From: Salinimicrobium sp049687495
GTDB lineage: Bacteria > Bacteroidota > Bacteroidia > Flavobacteriales > Flavobacteriaceae
NCBI GenBank assembly: GCA_049687495.1
Contig: JBAVJB010000143.1
Location: forward strand, 1 to 17,741
Length of the DNA stretch: 17,741 bases
Direction: 5' to 3'
In this document: piece after piece, positions 1 through 7,527 of the stretch
Position numbering within the stretch: position 1 is the first letter of the stretch
Layout: each line of letters starts with the position of its first letter
The notes under the pieces: model-generated
What the model was told of the DNA's origin: nothing
The model's database searches: none
Seen by the model: the letters and a program-made list of their open reading frames with translations, nothing else
Program-made: the position numbers and the translations under genes

Positions 1-1
1 G

Positions 2-100
2 GGACTTAACAAGCCGGTGAATGATCTAAGCCGCGGTTGTACGGTAGATGACGTATTTAATACGGTGATCCTTACCGCCATCCAGGCGCAGGGGATCTAG
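2..100 (+). CDS. pta: Phosphate acetyltransferase, C-terminal end only (5' part outside window)
   Basis: Frame 2 from the left edge is open and ends at TAG (98-100). It encodes 32 residues containing NKPVNDLSRGCTVDDVFNTV followed by an ILTAIQAQ-type end. This closely resembles the extreme C-terminus of E. coli Pta (KPVNDLSRGA.VDDI...LTAIQ), so I read it as the tail of the phosphotransacetylase domain. That enzyme interconverts acetyl-CoA and acetyl phosphate in the cytoplasm, usually as partner of acetate kinase. No catalytic residues lie in the visible part. The match comes from memory of the family rather than a search, but this C-terminal signature is distinctive. The stop codon merges into the tandem repeat that follows. 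Confidence 0.85.
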   Translation, partial: GLNKPVNDLSRGCTVDDVFNTVILTAIQAQGI

Positions 101-141
101 GTTCAAGGTTTAAGGTTTAAGGTTTAAGGTTTAAGGTTTAA
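98..141. repeat. Tandem heptamer array (AAGGTTT)n
   Basis: Five perfect head-to-tail copies of AAGGTTT occupy 105-139. A degenerate copy (TAGGTTC) at 98-104 contains the pta stop codon, and a partial AA follows at 140-141. The array lies between the convergent genes pta and apt, in an A+T-rich stretch (140-215) where I see no gene and no proper terminator hairpin. Its role is unknown. The 7-bp unit would be prone to slippage. Confidence 0.9.
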
Positions 142-215
142 AATTGAAGATTACCCTGTAATTAACCAATTCCCAATTAATTCATTCCCCAATGAACTAA
201 TCCACCAGTCCCCAA

Positions 216-731
216 CTAAAAACTAAACAAAGAAGCCACTTCGTACTCCTGCAGTTTTTGCCTCCCGTTGAGGAACTCCAGGTCCATAAGAAAATTGCAC
301 TGCACGATCTCCCCACCCATCTTCTCGACCAGCTTACAGGCCGCTGCAGCAGTTCCTCCTGTCGCCAGCACGTCGTCGTGAATCAATATTCTTTCTCCTT
401 TTTGGATCGCATCTGCATGGATCTCCAACACATCTTCACCATACTCTAAGGAATAGCTCTCACGATGGGTTTGAAAGGGCAGTTTTCCCGGTTTTCGCAC
501 GGGAATAAAGCCGGCACCAAGTTTTTCGGCAAGCAGGGTTGCAAAAAAGAAACCTCGCGACTCTATACCTACCACTTTATCGATCTGGTTACTATCAAGC
601 AGGTCTAAAAGGGATTGCAGCGTGTGTTTTGTCGCCTCTGGGCTTTGCAGCAAAGGCGTAATATCTTTATAGACGATTCCGGGTTTTGGAAAATCCTTAA
701 TATCCCGAATGTAGTCTTTCAGGTTGATCAT
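216..731 (-). CDS. apt: Adenine phosphoribosyltransferase
   Basis: This 171-residue protein has the normal length for bacterial APRT, a cytoplasmic salvage enzyme that converts adenine plus PRPP to AMP and pyrophosphate. The N-terminus (IRDIKDFPKPGIVYKDITPLL, residues 8-28) is the typical APRT opening. VVGIESRGFFFATLLA (53-68) and the PVRKPGKLP loop (77-85) are conserved family segments. The PRPP-binding signature ILIHDDVLATGGT (115-127) is intact, with its two aspartates and the TGGT phosphate loop. The start at 731 gives the expected N-terminus. The gene converges on pta and is not obviously in an operon. The 276 bases upstream hold no convincing gene, and I could not find a clear promoter there. 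Confidence 0.96.
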   Translation of the reverse strand: MINLKDYIRDIKDFPKPGIVYKDITPLLQSPEATKHTLQSLLDLLDSNQIDKVVGIESRGFFFATLLAEKLGAGFIPVRKPGKLPFQTHRESYSLEYGEDVLEIHADAIQKGERILIHDDVLATGGTAAAACKLVEKMGGEIVQCNFLMDLEFLNGRQKLQEYEVASLFSF

Positions 732-1007
732 GATCTGATTTATTTTTTACGATGCTAAAGGTCGGCAATTTTTGAGGTTTCAAAAAATGCAAAATTTCCT
801 GGTTTTTCTGTTGATATTTCCAAGTTGCCCCTTTTTTCCACATGCCAAAGTTTTCTAAAAAAAGAAACTTTAACCAGGCTTTTGCGAACATTTTCATCTT
901 ATCCTAAAGTCTAGTTAATAGGTTTAAAACTGGGGGTTATCACCCACTTTTTAAGTAAATTAGTAGTCCCCCTAATTGAAGTATTCAAATCAATAAATTT
1001 CAGAGAA

Positions 1008-1487
1008 ATGAGCGATCATTCAAAGCGGGAATATAATCTCCGCCAGTTGCTCGAAGACAATTTCATCGTCTCGAGATTACTTCGCAAAGTAGGGGAAGCG
1101 ATCTCTGATTCCTCGCTGGAAAGTTATTTCATCAGCCTGGCAAACAAAAGAAATCAGTTTGCGGCAGAGCTTATTGATGACATTGCTTTTTACGGCGGAA
1201 AAAAGCCATTTTTTCCACCTCACGCCTACGACAGAAGATGGAGCAAACTTGGAAGTGCCGACACCTCCAAGACTATTAAGAAATTTTACAAATTACACAA
1301 CAAGAGCCTCGAAAAATACAAAGCAGCATTGTCTCAGATCAATGACGGCAACTGCCGCGAAGTGCTCATAAGACACAAGGCATTTGTTGAAAACACTCTT
1401 TTTGAGCTTAAATCTTTGAAGACCCTGCTCAAGTACAGCAAAGAGCAGCGAGGGGCCGCAAAAGAAAACTTTTACGAAACAAGCTGA
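1008..1487 (+). CDS. DUF2383/PA2169-like four-helix-bundle protein
   Basis: This 159-residue protein has no signal peptide or membrane segment and is almost entirely predicted helix. Residues about 8-60 (LRQLLEDNFI...SLESYFISLANKRNQFAAEL) resemble the first two helices of DUF2383 (PA2169 family), a ferritin-like four-helix fold in which a residue run such as LA.KR.QFA.EL is typical. The second half (residues about 85-148) supplies two more amphipathic helices rich in Lys and Glu. The family's function is not established; related proteins in Bacteroidetes are often linked to general stress. The gene stands alone and is closed by the strong hairpin at 1511-1545. It lacks an obvious Shine-Dalgarno sequence, as is normal for this phylum. 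The family assignment is moderately sure; the function is unknown. Confidence 0.6.
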   Translation: MSDHSKREYNLRQLLEDNFIVSRLLRKVGEAISDSSLESYFISLANKRNQFAAELIDDIAFYGGKKPFFPPHAYDRRWSKLGSADTSKTIKKFYKLHNKSLEKYKAALSQINDGNCREVLIRHKAFVENTLFELKSLKTLLKYSKEQRGAAKENFYETS

Positions 1488-1510
1488 TCCATTCTCATAA
1501 ATTGGATTCT

Positions 1511-1545
1511 CCGGGCCTGTCATTTTGTGACAGGCCCGGCTTTTT
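1511..1545 (+). terminator. Strong intrinsic terminator after the DUF2383-like gene
   Basis: A perfect 12-bp inverted repeat (CCGGGCCTGTCA at 1511-1522, its complement at 1528-1539) has a 5-base loop and is followed by CTTTTT. It starts 24 bases after the stop at 1487 and ends 46 bases before the peptidase start, so it separates the two transcription units. Confidence 0.92.
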
Positions 1546-1590
1546 AAGACGGTTTGCTTAACTTTCGGGAAAGAAAAATCTTACTTCAAA

Positions 1591-3957
1591 ATGAATAAAA
1601 GAATAAGCTTTCTGCTGCTGGCATTCCTAAGCCTGCAGCTCACTACTGCTCAGGAATCAACACTATCTGTTCAAAAGATCATGCAGGACCCGTTGTGGAT
1701 GGGCAGCTTTCCTTCAGAGATCAGCTGGGGAGTCAACAGCGACAACATCTATTTTATGTATAACCCGGAAGCTAATCCGGCAGATTCCCTTTACAAGATC
1801 AACATAAAACATCCTGAAGACATGGTAAAGGTTGATTGGAAAGAACAAAAAGAACTGCTCCCCAGACACGGCGACTTCAACGACAGCAGGACCAAAAAGA
1901 TCTACTCCAGGAACGGTAGCCTGTTCCTCTTCGATCTGAAGAAACAAAAGGAAGATGAACTGCTGGAGATGGGAGAAAACCTTCGGGACCCTAAATTCCT
2001 GGCCCACGAGAACCAGATAAGTTTTATCATGGACAACGATGCCTTTCTTTATCTGTTGGACAGCGGAAAGCTTCAAAAACTTACCAACATTAAAAGTGGT
2101 AATAAAAAAGACAAAGAGGATGAAAAACTTTCCGAGCAGGATCAATGGTTAAAAGAGGAGAATCTTGGATTACTTGAGGTAGTGAAGCAAAGAGAGGAAG
2201 ATGAGGAAAGCAGCCGGGAGTACCGAGAAATGACGAAAGAACCTGAAAATTTCACATTTTACGCAGGTGATAAGCGGGTATCAAGCCTTGAAGTTTCGCC
2301 GGATGCTCAATACGTTACTTTCAGGCTTATCACCAATAGTGACGGCAAAGACACCAAGGTACCCAATTATACAGATGCATCCGGTTATACCGTAGAACTG
2401 CCTGCCCGCAGCAAAGTGGGTGGCGAACACAGCAAGATCGAGATGGCGATCTATGACCTGAAGAATGACACTGTTTATATGGTAAAGACAGACCAACTAC
2501 CCGGCATCAAAGACCTACCGGATTATGTCAAAGACTATCCCGATAAAGAATGGAAGGAAGAGGTACGGGAAGTGATCCCTTCCGGCCCCTATTTTTCTGA
2601 AAACGGAAAAAAAGCAGTGATCAACGTGCGCTCCTGGGACAATAAAGACCGCTGGATCGCACAGCTGGACCTCAAGACAGGAAAGCTTTCTTCGCTCGAC
2701 AGGCAACGGGACGAAGCCTGGATCGCCGGCCCCGGCATTGGCTGGTCTTTTAGCGGCGGCAATCTGGGCTGGTTGCCGGACGATGAGACCATCTATTTTC
2801 AGAGTGAGGAAACAGGTTTTTCCCATCTCTATTTGCTGAATGTAGAATCGGGCAAAAAGGAACAGCTCACTTCCGGAGAATTTGAGGTTTTCGACCCTTT
2901 TATCTCGAACGACAAGAAACACTGGTTCCTTACGGCTTCAAAAGAAGGACCGGGAGAGCGCCACTTTTATAAAATGCCTCTTAGAGGCGGAAAAATGCAG
3001 CAACTCACCAAACTTTCAGGAAACAACGAGGTCCATTTGTCTCCAGACGAAAAATACATGGCCATCAGGTATTCCTACAGCAATAAGCCCTGGGAGCTAC
3101 ACCTAAAGAAGACCTCTGCCCGTGCCGAAGCCAAACAACTCACTTCCGGCCAATCCGAAGAATTCCGAAGCTATGATTGGAGAGATCCGCAGTTGATAAA
3201 GTTCAAAGCTGAAGACGGGGCAATGGTGCCTGCACGGTTATACACACCTTCCAAAAATGCCAAAAATGGGGCAGCGGTCATTTTTGTTCACGGTGCAGGT
3301 TACCTGCAGAACGCACACAAATGGTGGTCCACCTATTTCAGGGAATACATGTTCCACAACCTGCTCACCGACCTTGGCTACACTGTTCTTGATATAGATT
3401 ACCGCGGAAGTTCCGGTTACGGCCGCGATTGGAGAACCGGCATCTACAGGCATATGGGCGGCAAAGATCTGTCTGACCAGGTTGACGGGGCGCATTACCT
3501 TGCAGAAGAACAAGGTATTGACCCTGAGAGGATCGGGATCTACGGGGGCAGTTACGGTGGTTTTATCACCTTGATGGCCATGTTTACCGAGCCGGGTACG
3601 TTTAAGTCTGGTGCTGCCTTAAGATCTGTGACAGACTGGGCGCATTACAACCACGGTTATACTTCAAACATCCTCAATGAGCCGGTAAACGATCCAATTG
3701 CCTACAGGCGCTCCTCTCCTATCTATTTTGCTGAAGGCCTTGAAGGTAATCTGCTCATCGCCCACGGCATGACCGATACCAATGTACATTTTCAGGATGT
3801 AGTGCGGCTGGCCCAACGATTGATCGAATTAGGAAAAGAAGATTGGGAGCTCGCGGTATTTCCGGTTGAGAACCATGGTTTTGTAGCACCAAGCAGCTGG
3901 ACAGATGAATACCGAAGGATCCTGGAGCTGTTCAATGAAACACTCTTAGAACAATAA
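1591..3957 (+). CDS. Secreted S9 family (DPP-IV-like) prolyl oligopeptidase
   Basis: This 788-residue serine peptidase is predicted to be exported. A Sec signal peptide covers residues 1-20 (two basic residues, then a Leu/Phe-rich core, cleavage likely after TTA). Residues about 25-530 form an N-terminal propeller of the DPP-IV/prolyl-oligopeptidase kind, with repeated strands such as SPDAQYVTFR and LPDDETIYFQSEETGFSHLY. Residues about 550-788 form the alpha/beta hydrolase domain. The catalytic triad is visible: Ser654 in GGSYGG, Asp729 in HGMTDTNVHF and His762 in ENHGF, equivalent to Ser630/Asp708/His740 of human DPP-IV. Such enzymes release dipeptides or short oligopeptides from peptide N-termini in the periplasm or at the cell surface. 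A highly charged Lys/Glu-rich stretch at about residues 168-220 interrupts the propeller. The gene is monocistronic, flanked by terminators on both sides. Exact peptide specificity cannot be read from the sequence. Confidence 0.93.
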   Translation: MNKRISFLLLAFLSLQLTTAQESTLSVQKIMQDPLWMGSFPSEISWGVNSDNIYFMYNPEANPADSLYKINIKHPEDMVKVDWKEQKELLPRHGDFNDSRTKKIYSRNGSLFLFDLKKQKEDELLEMGENLRDPKFLAHENQISFIMDNDAFLYLLDSGKLQKLTNIKSGNKKDKEDEKLSEQDQWLKEENLGLLEVVKQREEDEESSREYREMTKEPENFTFYAGDKRVSSLEVSPDAQYVTFRLITNSDGKDTKVPNYTDASGYTVELPARSKVGGEHSKIEMAIYDLKNDTVYMVKTDQLPGIKDLPDYVKDYPDKEWKEEVREVIPSGPYFSENGKKAVINVRSWDNKDRWIAQLDLKTGKLSSLDRQRDEAWIAGPGIGWSFSGGNLGWLPDDETIYFQSEETGFSHLYLLNVESGKKEQLTSGEFEVFDPFISNDKKHWFLTASKEGPGERHFYKMPLRGGKMQQLTKLSGNNEVHLSPDEKYMAIRYSYSNKPWELHLKKTSARAEAKQLTSGQSEEFRSYDWRDPQLIKFKAEDGAMVPARLYTPSKNAKNGAAVIFVHGAGYLQNAHKWWSTYFREYMFHNLLTDLGYTVLDIDYRGSSGYGRDWRTGIYRHMGGKDLSDQVDGAHYLAEEQGIDPERIGIYGGSYGGFITLMAMFTEPGTFKSGAALRSVTDWAHYNHGYTSNILNEPVNDPIAYRRSSPIYFAEGLEGNLLIAHGMTDTNVHFQDVVRLAQRLIELGKEDWELAVFPVENHGFVAPSSWTDEYRRILELFNETLLEQ

Positions 3958-3977
3958 TACCTGAGGATCTAAGCCTA

Positions 3978-4014
3978 AAAAATAGCCGGAGCCTTTAGCT
4001 TCGGCTATTTTTAT
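3978..4014 (+). terminator. Intrinsic terminator after the S9 peptidase
   Basis: An 11-bp inverted repeat (AAAAATAGCCG at 3978-3988 with CGGCTATTTTT at 4002-4012) lies 20 bases downstream of the peptidase stop. The A-run and T-run on its two sides make it potentially bidirectional. It isolates the peptidase from the universal stress gene. Confidence 0.85.
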
Positions 4015-4051
4015 TCTGATAAATGACATTTTTCAGCCTGCCATTTTTTTT

Positions 4052-4059
4052 TATCTTTA
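4052..4059 (+). promoter_or_regulatory. Possible -7 promoter element for the universal stress gene
   Basis: TATCTTTA differs from the Bacteroidetes -7 consensus TAnnTTTG only in the last base. It lies 20 bases before the ATG at 4080, which would give a very short leader. A T-run at about 4029-4033 sits at the right distance for the -33 element but is not a clear TTTG. The enclosing 11-mer TTATCTTTAAG recurs exactly at 7527-7537 before the oxidoreductase gene. Confidence 0.35.
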
Positions 4060-4079
4060 AGTGACCAATTGAACTAACC

Positions 4080-4523
4080 ATGAAAAATATTCTAGTAGCG
4101 ATCAACCATGAGAAGAACGCACCTCTATTGATCGCCAAAGCCGAAGAATTCGCCCGCTCCTTCCACTCCAAGATCTGGATCCTCCACGTTAACGAACCCG
4201 ACCCCGACAGTTTTATAGGCCTGGAAGCAGGACCTCAATATGCCCAGGACAAAAGGGTAGCAAAACGTAAAAAAGAAGCAGAGCTGGTGCGGCAACTTGA
4301 AGCACAGCTAAAGGAAAAGGATATCGATGCCCAGGCAGTCATTATTGAAGGCCCTACAGAAAAAATGATCAAGAAAGAGGTCAAGCAGCTAAATATTGAC
4401 CTGCTTATCGCGGGTCATCATAAAAGAAATTTCTTTTATCAGCTGTTCACCGGCAACATTGAACAGGACATCATAGAAGACCTGGATGTACCGGTACTTT
4501 TGGTGCCGGTTCAAAAGAGTTAG
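4080..4523 (+). CDS. Universal stress protein (UspA family)
   Basis: This 147-residue single-domain Usp protein is soluble and presumably cytoplasmic. It begins MKNILVAINHEKNAPLLIAKAEEFA, the usual first strand and helix of the fold, followed by KIWILHVNEPD (residues about 31-41). The ATP-binding region near the C-terminus reads GHHKRNFFYQLFTGNI, in the spacing of the canonical G-x2-G-x9-G(S/T) motif. However, the second glycine is Lys and the final position is Asn rather than Ser/Thr, so nucleotide binding may be weakened. The last strand (VPVLLVPV) is intact. Proteins of this family help cells survive starvation or stress, often by binding ATP or AMP; the specific role here is unknown. The gene appears to be transcribed alone. 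Confidence 0.92.
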   Translation: MKNILVAINHEKNAPLLIAKAEEFARSFHSKIWILHVNEPDPDSFIGLEAGPQYAQDKRVAKRKKEAELVRQLEAQLKEKDIDAQAVIIEGPTEKMIKKEVKQLNIDLLIAGHHKRNFFYQLFTGNIEQDIIEDLDVPVLLVPVQKS

Positions 4524-4620
4524 ATAAAGGCCCTCTTTGGGAGGTATTTCTGCTTTTAGCAAAATGGTTTTTTATCACCGCGGTTTCATTTTATTTCCTA
4601 TATAGCCACTTATAGACAAA

Positions 4621-4651
4621 TTCGTATTACATTCTTTTTGTGTTATATTTG
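4621..4651 (+). promoter_or_regulatory. Bacteroidetes-type promoter for the PAS/GAF sensor gene
   Basis: TATATTTG at 4644-4651 matches the -7 consensus TAnnTTTG exactly. TTCG at 4621-4624 stands exactly 19 bases upstream, the expected spacing for the -33 element (consensus TTTG, one mismatch). Transcription would start near 4657, leaving a leader of about 75 bases before the ATG at 4734. Confidence 0.6.
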
Positions 4652-4733
4652 CCCAGAATTTAACAAAACCTTAACTGCTGTTTTTCGGTCGAATGAACGA
4701 TGATAATGCAAGGTTAAACTTTCATACCCTACC

Positions 4734-7508
4734 ATGAAGGATTATAGCTGGAAAGAGATCTTTAAAGCAATTCCCCATCCCTGTTTGGTTTTAAAACCTG
4801 AACAGCCCGGACATTTTTCAATAACAGCGGCCAATCCTGCGTACCTGGAGCTTACGGGAACTTCTCTGGACGATCTACTGGAAAAAGACACAAAAGAAGC
4901 TTTCCCTCCTAATCCCGATGCCGGCGAATACTACGGCCACGACCTGCTTGACCGGGCCCTGTGCAAGCTCATGGCCACAGGAGAAAGCCAGAAGGTTGAG
5001 GATTTCAGGTTTGATGTTCCTGTTAGAGGCACCAATAAATTTGAGACCAGGTATTTTACTTCGGAAAATATACCTCTCAAAAATGACAAAAATGAGGTAG
5101 AATATATTTTGCATACAACCCGCGAGGTAACTATTGAAAAGCAGTTCGAAGAGCGGGAAAAAAAGATGCAGGCCGAATTAAGCATCAACAGACAGCAGTA
5201 CCGGAATTTTATCAGGCAAAATCCCGATGGGCTTTACCGGCTGGACCTGGAAGGAAATTTCCTCCACGTCAACCAGGGATTGGCCGATATGGCCGAAAGC
5301 ACTATTGAAGAGATCATCGGCACCAATTTCATTCCTCTTTGTGCTCCTCACCATCAAAGCCTCATCATAGAGCACTTCAACCAGGCAATAGGGGGTAAGA
5401 TCACTTCTTTTGAAGCCGATTTTATTTCTTTTTCCAAAAAGGAATATACACTTAAGATCATGCTTATGCCCATGTTCCTCGATGAAAAGATCGCAGAGGT
5501 GCACGGCATTGCCAAGGATGTCACCCAAATGCGGCAAACCGAAAAAATCATGGTCGAAAAGAGCCGTTTTTTAGAGGTAAACGCAGCTTTTGTGAGTTCC
5601 CTTTTAGAGAACGAGATCGACGACTGTGCTTTACAGGAAACTTTTGCCGTGATCGCCCAAACCGTTGAAGCTGACAGGATGTACTATTTTGGCGCCGACA
5701 GGGTGAATGGAGAGATCCTCATCAGCCAGAAAGTGGAATGGTGCAGCGAACTTGCCGAGCCACAAATAAACAACCCCGATCTGCAGAACATGCCTATCAA
5801 ACAGGTAGAGGAGATCACCTCACCTCTTACCAGGAACCTACCTTTTACCGCCACCCTAAGCAGTTTAGAAGAAGGAGAGCTAAAACAGATCTTTATTGAA
5901 GAAGACATCAAGTCTATGCTGTTGCTGCCTATCTTCCTGCAGGACCAGCTGTTTGGATTTGTAGGTTTTGATGACTGTAAGACCGAAAGGCTTTGGAAAC
6001 AGGAAGAGATCAGCTTCCTGAAGAGCCTTACCCAAAACCTTACGAACGCTTTTGAAAAGCGGGAGGCTTTGGAAAAAGTAAAAAAACGGGAAGAGGAGCT
6101 TCAGCAGAGCGAGCAGAAGTTTAGGGCTCTTGTGCAGGAAGGTTCAGATCTTATCGGAATTCTTGATATTGACGGCTACTACTCTTTCGTGAGTGAAAAT
6201 TACCGAAGCATTTTAGGTTTTGAACCCTGTGAGCTAATTGGCCGCAATGCCTTCAGGTTTATTCATTCTGAAGACTGGGAAAGGGTAAAAGAGCAATTCA
6301 GTCAGCTTAAGTATCACAAGCAGGTAAAGATCTCACCTTTCCGCTTCCGCAATAAAAAAGGTGAATGGAGATGGGTGCAAACCACCGCCACCAATTGTCT
6401 AAACGATCCTTCGGTCAAGGGTATTATCGCTAATTCCCTGGACATCACTACCATTATTGAACAGGCCAGGGAGATCGAGCATATCAACGAGCGCTATCAG
6501 CTCGCCGCTACTGCAACTCAAGACCTTATCTATGACTGGGATCTCGAAAAGAATGTGGTAATGCGTTTCCACCGCAGTTTGCAGGAGCTTTACGGCTATC
6601 CTTCCGAAGAGGTCAACAGCAAGGATTTTTGGAGAAAACATATTCATCCCGAAGATTTTCCCGAAGAAAAGCGCAAACTGGCACATTCCCTGCACAACCC
6701 AAACGAAAGTCTTATCAAAACCGCCTACAGGTTCCGCAGAGCTGACGGCACCTACGCCAAGGTGGTGGATCGAGGCTATATAATCAGAAATCACACAGGA
6801 AAAGCGGTGCGGTTGATTGGCGCAACCAGTGATATTTCTGAAATTACCGCCAAAAAAGAAGCCCTTAAGATCGCCAACAAACGTTTTAAAATGGCAATGA
6901 AGGCGACCAATGAAATGATCTGGGACTGGGAGATCGCTACAGATTCGGTGACCAGGAGCAAGGGCTATAAAAACATTTTTGGATACGATACCAACGACGC
7001 GACCTCGGTCCACTCCTTCTGGCTTACCAAGGTTGCCGAAAAAGATCAGCAAAAGGTGCGGGATTCCCTGCAAAAGGCGCTGGACAACCCAAAGGCTAAA
7101 AAATGGAAATGTGAATACCGCCTTACCCGTGCCGATGGCAGCATTGCCTATGTGATCGACCGCGGTTACATCCTGAGAGATGAAAATAAAGTTGCATTGA
7201 GAGTGGTGGGAGCTGTTCTGGATGTTACAAATTCCCGAAAACTGCTTCGCAAGGTGCAGAAACAAAACCGGGTGCTAAAAGAGATCGCCTGGGAACAATC
7301 TCACGTGGTTAGGGCGCCTTTGGCCCGCATAAAAGGCCTGCTGTACCTACTGGAACAGGAGAAGTGTGAAGAGCTGAGTATGGAGGAGATCATGTTCCAC
7401 ATCAAAAATTCTGCAGATGAGCTGGACGATATCATCAAAAATATTGTGATGAAAACCGAAGAGATCGAAACCAACAAGGAAGAAGCAACGCCTGTGGCAA
7501 AGCTGTAG
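4734..7508 (+). CDS. Multi-PAS/GAF sensor with a C-terminal DHp (HisKA-like) segment and no ATPase domain
   Basis: This 924-residue protein has no signal peptide or membrane segment, so it is probably a cytoplasmic sensor. Domains in order: PAS at about 1-145 (IPHPCLVLKPEQPG...AANPAYLELTGTS), PAS at about 155-270 (NPDGLYRLDLEGNFLHVNQG), GAF at about 280-445, a short coiled coil at about 445-465, and three PAS domains at about 465-580, 585-705 and 712-840. The last two carry the PAC ending R.ADG.....RGYI. The C-terminus (845-910) is a two-helix dimerisation and phosphotransfer segment with SHVVRAPLARIKGLL, which places the presumed phosphoacceptor at His857. Only 67 residues follow, so N, G1 and G2 boxes of a kinase ATPase domain are absent. 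No HATPase sequence lies before the next gene at 7618, so this is not a recent frameshift. The residue after His is Val, not the usual Glu/Asp. I infer a phosphotransfer or scaffold sensor that is phosphorylated by, or regulates, another kinase. Confidence 0.85.
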   Translation: MKDYSWKEIFKAIPHPCLVLKPEQPGHFSITAANPAYLELTGTSLDDLLEKDTKEAFPPNPDAGEYYGHDLLDRALCKLMATGESQKVEDFRFDVPVRGTNKFETRYFTSENIPLKNDKNEVEYILHTTREVTIEKQFEEREKKMQAELSINRQQYRNFIRQNPDGLYRLDLEGNFLHVNQGLADMAESTIEEIIGTNFIPLCAPHHQSLIIEHFNQAIGGKITSFEADFISFSKKEYTLKIMLMPMFLDEKIAEVHGIAKDVTQMRQTEKIMVEKSRFLEVNAAFVSSLLENEIDDCALQETFAVIAQTVEADRMYYFGADRVNGEILISQKVEWCSELAEPQINNPDLQNMPIKQVEEITSPLTRNLPFTATLSSLEEGELKQIFIEEDIKSMLLLPIFLQDQLFGFVGFDDCKTERLWKQEEISFLKSLTQNLTNAFEKREALEKVKKREEELQQSEQKFRALVQEGSDLIGILDIDGYYSFVSENYRSILGFEPCELIGRNAFRFIHSEDWERVKEQFSQLKYHKQVKISPFRFRNKKGEWRWVQTTATNCLNDPSVKGIIANSLDITTIIEQAREIEHINERYQLAATATQDLIYDWDLEKNVVMRFHRSLQELYGYPSEEVNSKDFWRKHIHPEDFPEEKRKLAHSLHNPNESLIKTAYRFRRADGTYAKVVDRGYIIRNHTGKAVRLIGATSDISEITAKKEALKIANKRFKMAMKATNEMIWDWEIATDSVTRSKGYKNIFGYDTNDATSVHSFWLTKVAEKDQQKVRDSLQKALDNPKAKKWKCEYRLTRADGSIAYVIDRGYILRDENKVALRVVGAVLDVTNSRKLLRKVQKQNRVLKEIAWEQSHVVRAPLARIKGLLYLLEQEKCEELSMEEIMFHIKNSADELDDIIKNIVMKTEEIETNKEEATPVAKL

Positions 7509-7527
7509 CACTTCGGAAGTAGTTTAT

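Noticed and set aside
697..897. 66-residue minus-strand ORF upstream of apt
   Set aside because: It overlaps the apt start in another frame, has no recognisable domain and an unlikely composition (many Lys, Phe and Gln), and no promoter or Shine-Dalgarno sequence supports it. I treat 732-1007 as gene-free.
932..952. Small hairpin GGGT-TATC-ACCC followed by TTTTT
   Set aside because: The stem is only four base pairs and no plus-strand gene lies upstream for it to terminate. It is too weak to call a terminator or small RNA end.
4532..4592. Weak inverted repeats after the usp gene (CCTC/GAGG, AAAATG/CATTTT around the palindrome ACCGCGGT)
   Set aside because: Stems of four to six pairs with large loops; a terminator is plausible here but these do not support a confident call.
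6399..7265. 288-residue minus-strand ORF antisense to the PAS gene
   Set aside because: It lies entirely opposite three well-formed PAS domains. It has no start signal, no recognisable family, and a composition typical of a shadow frame.
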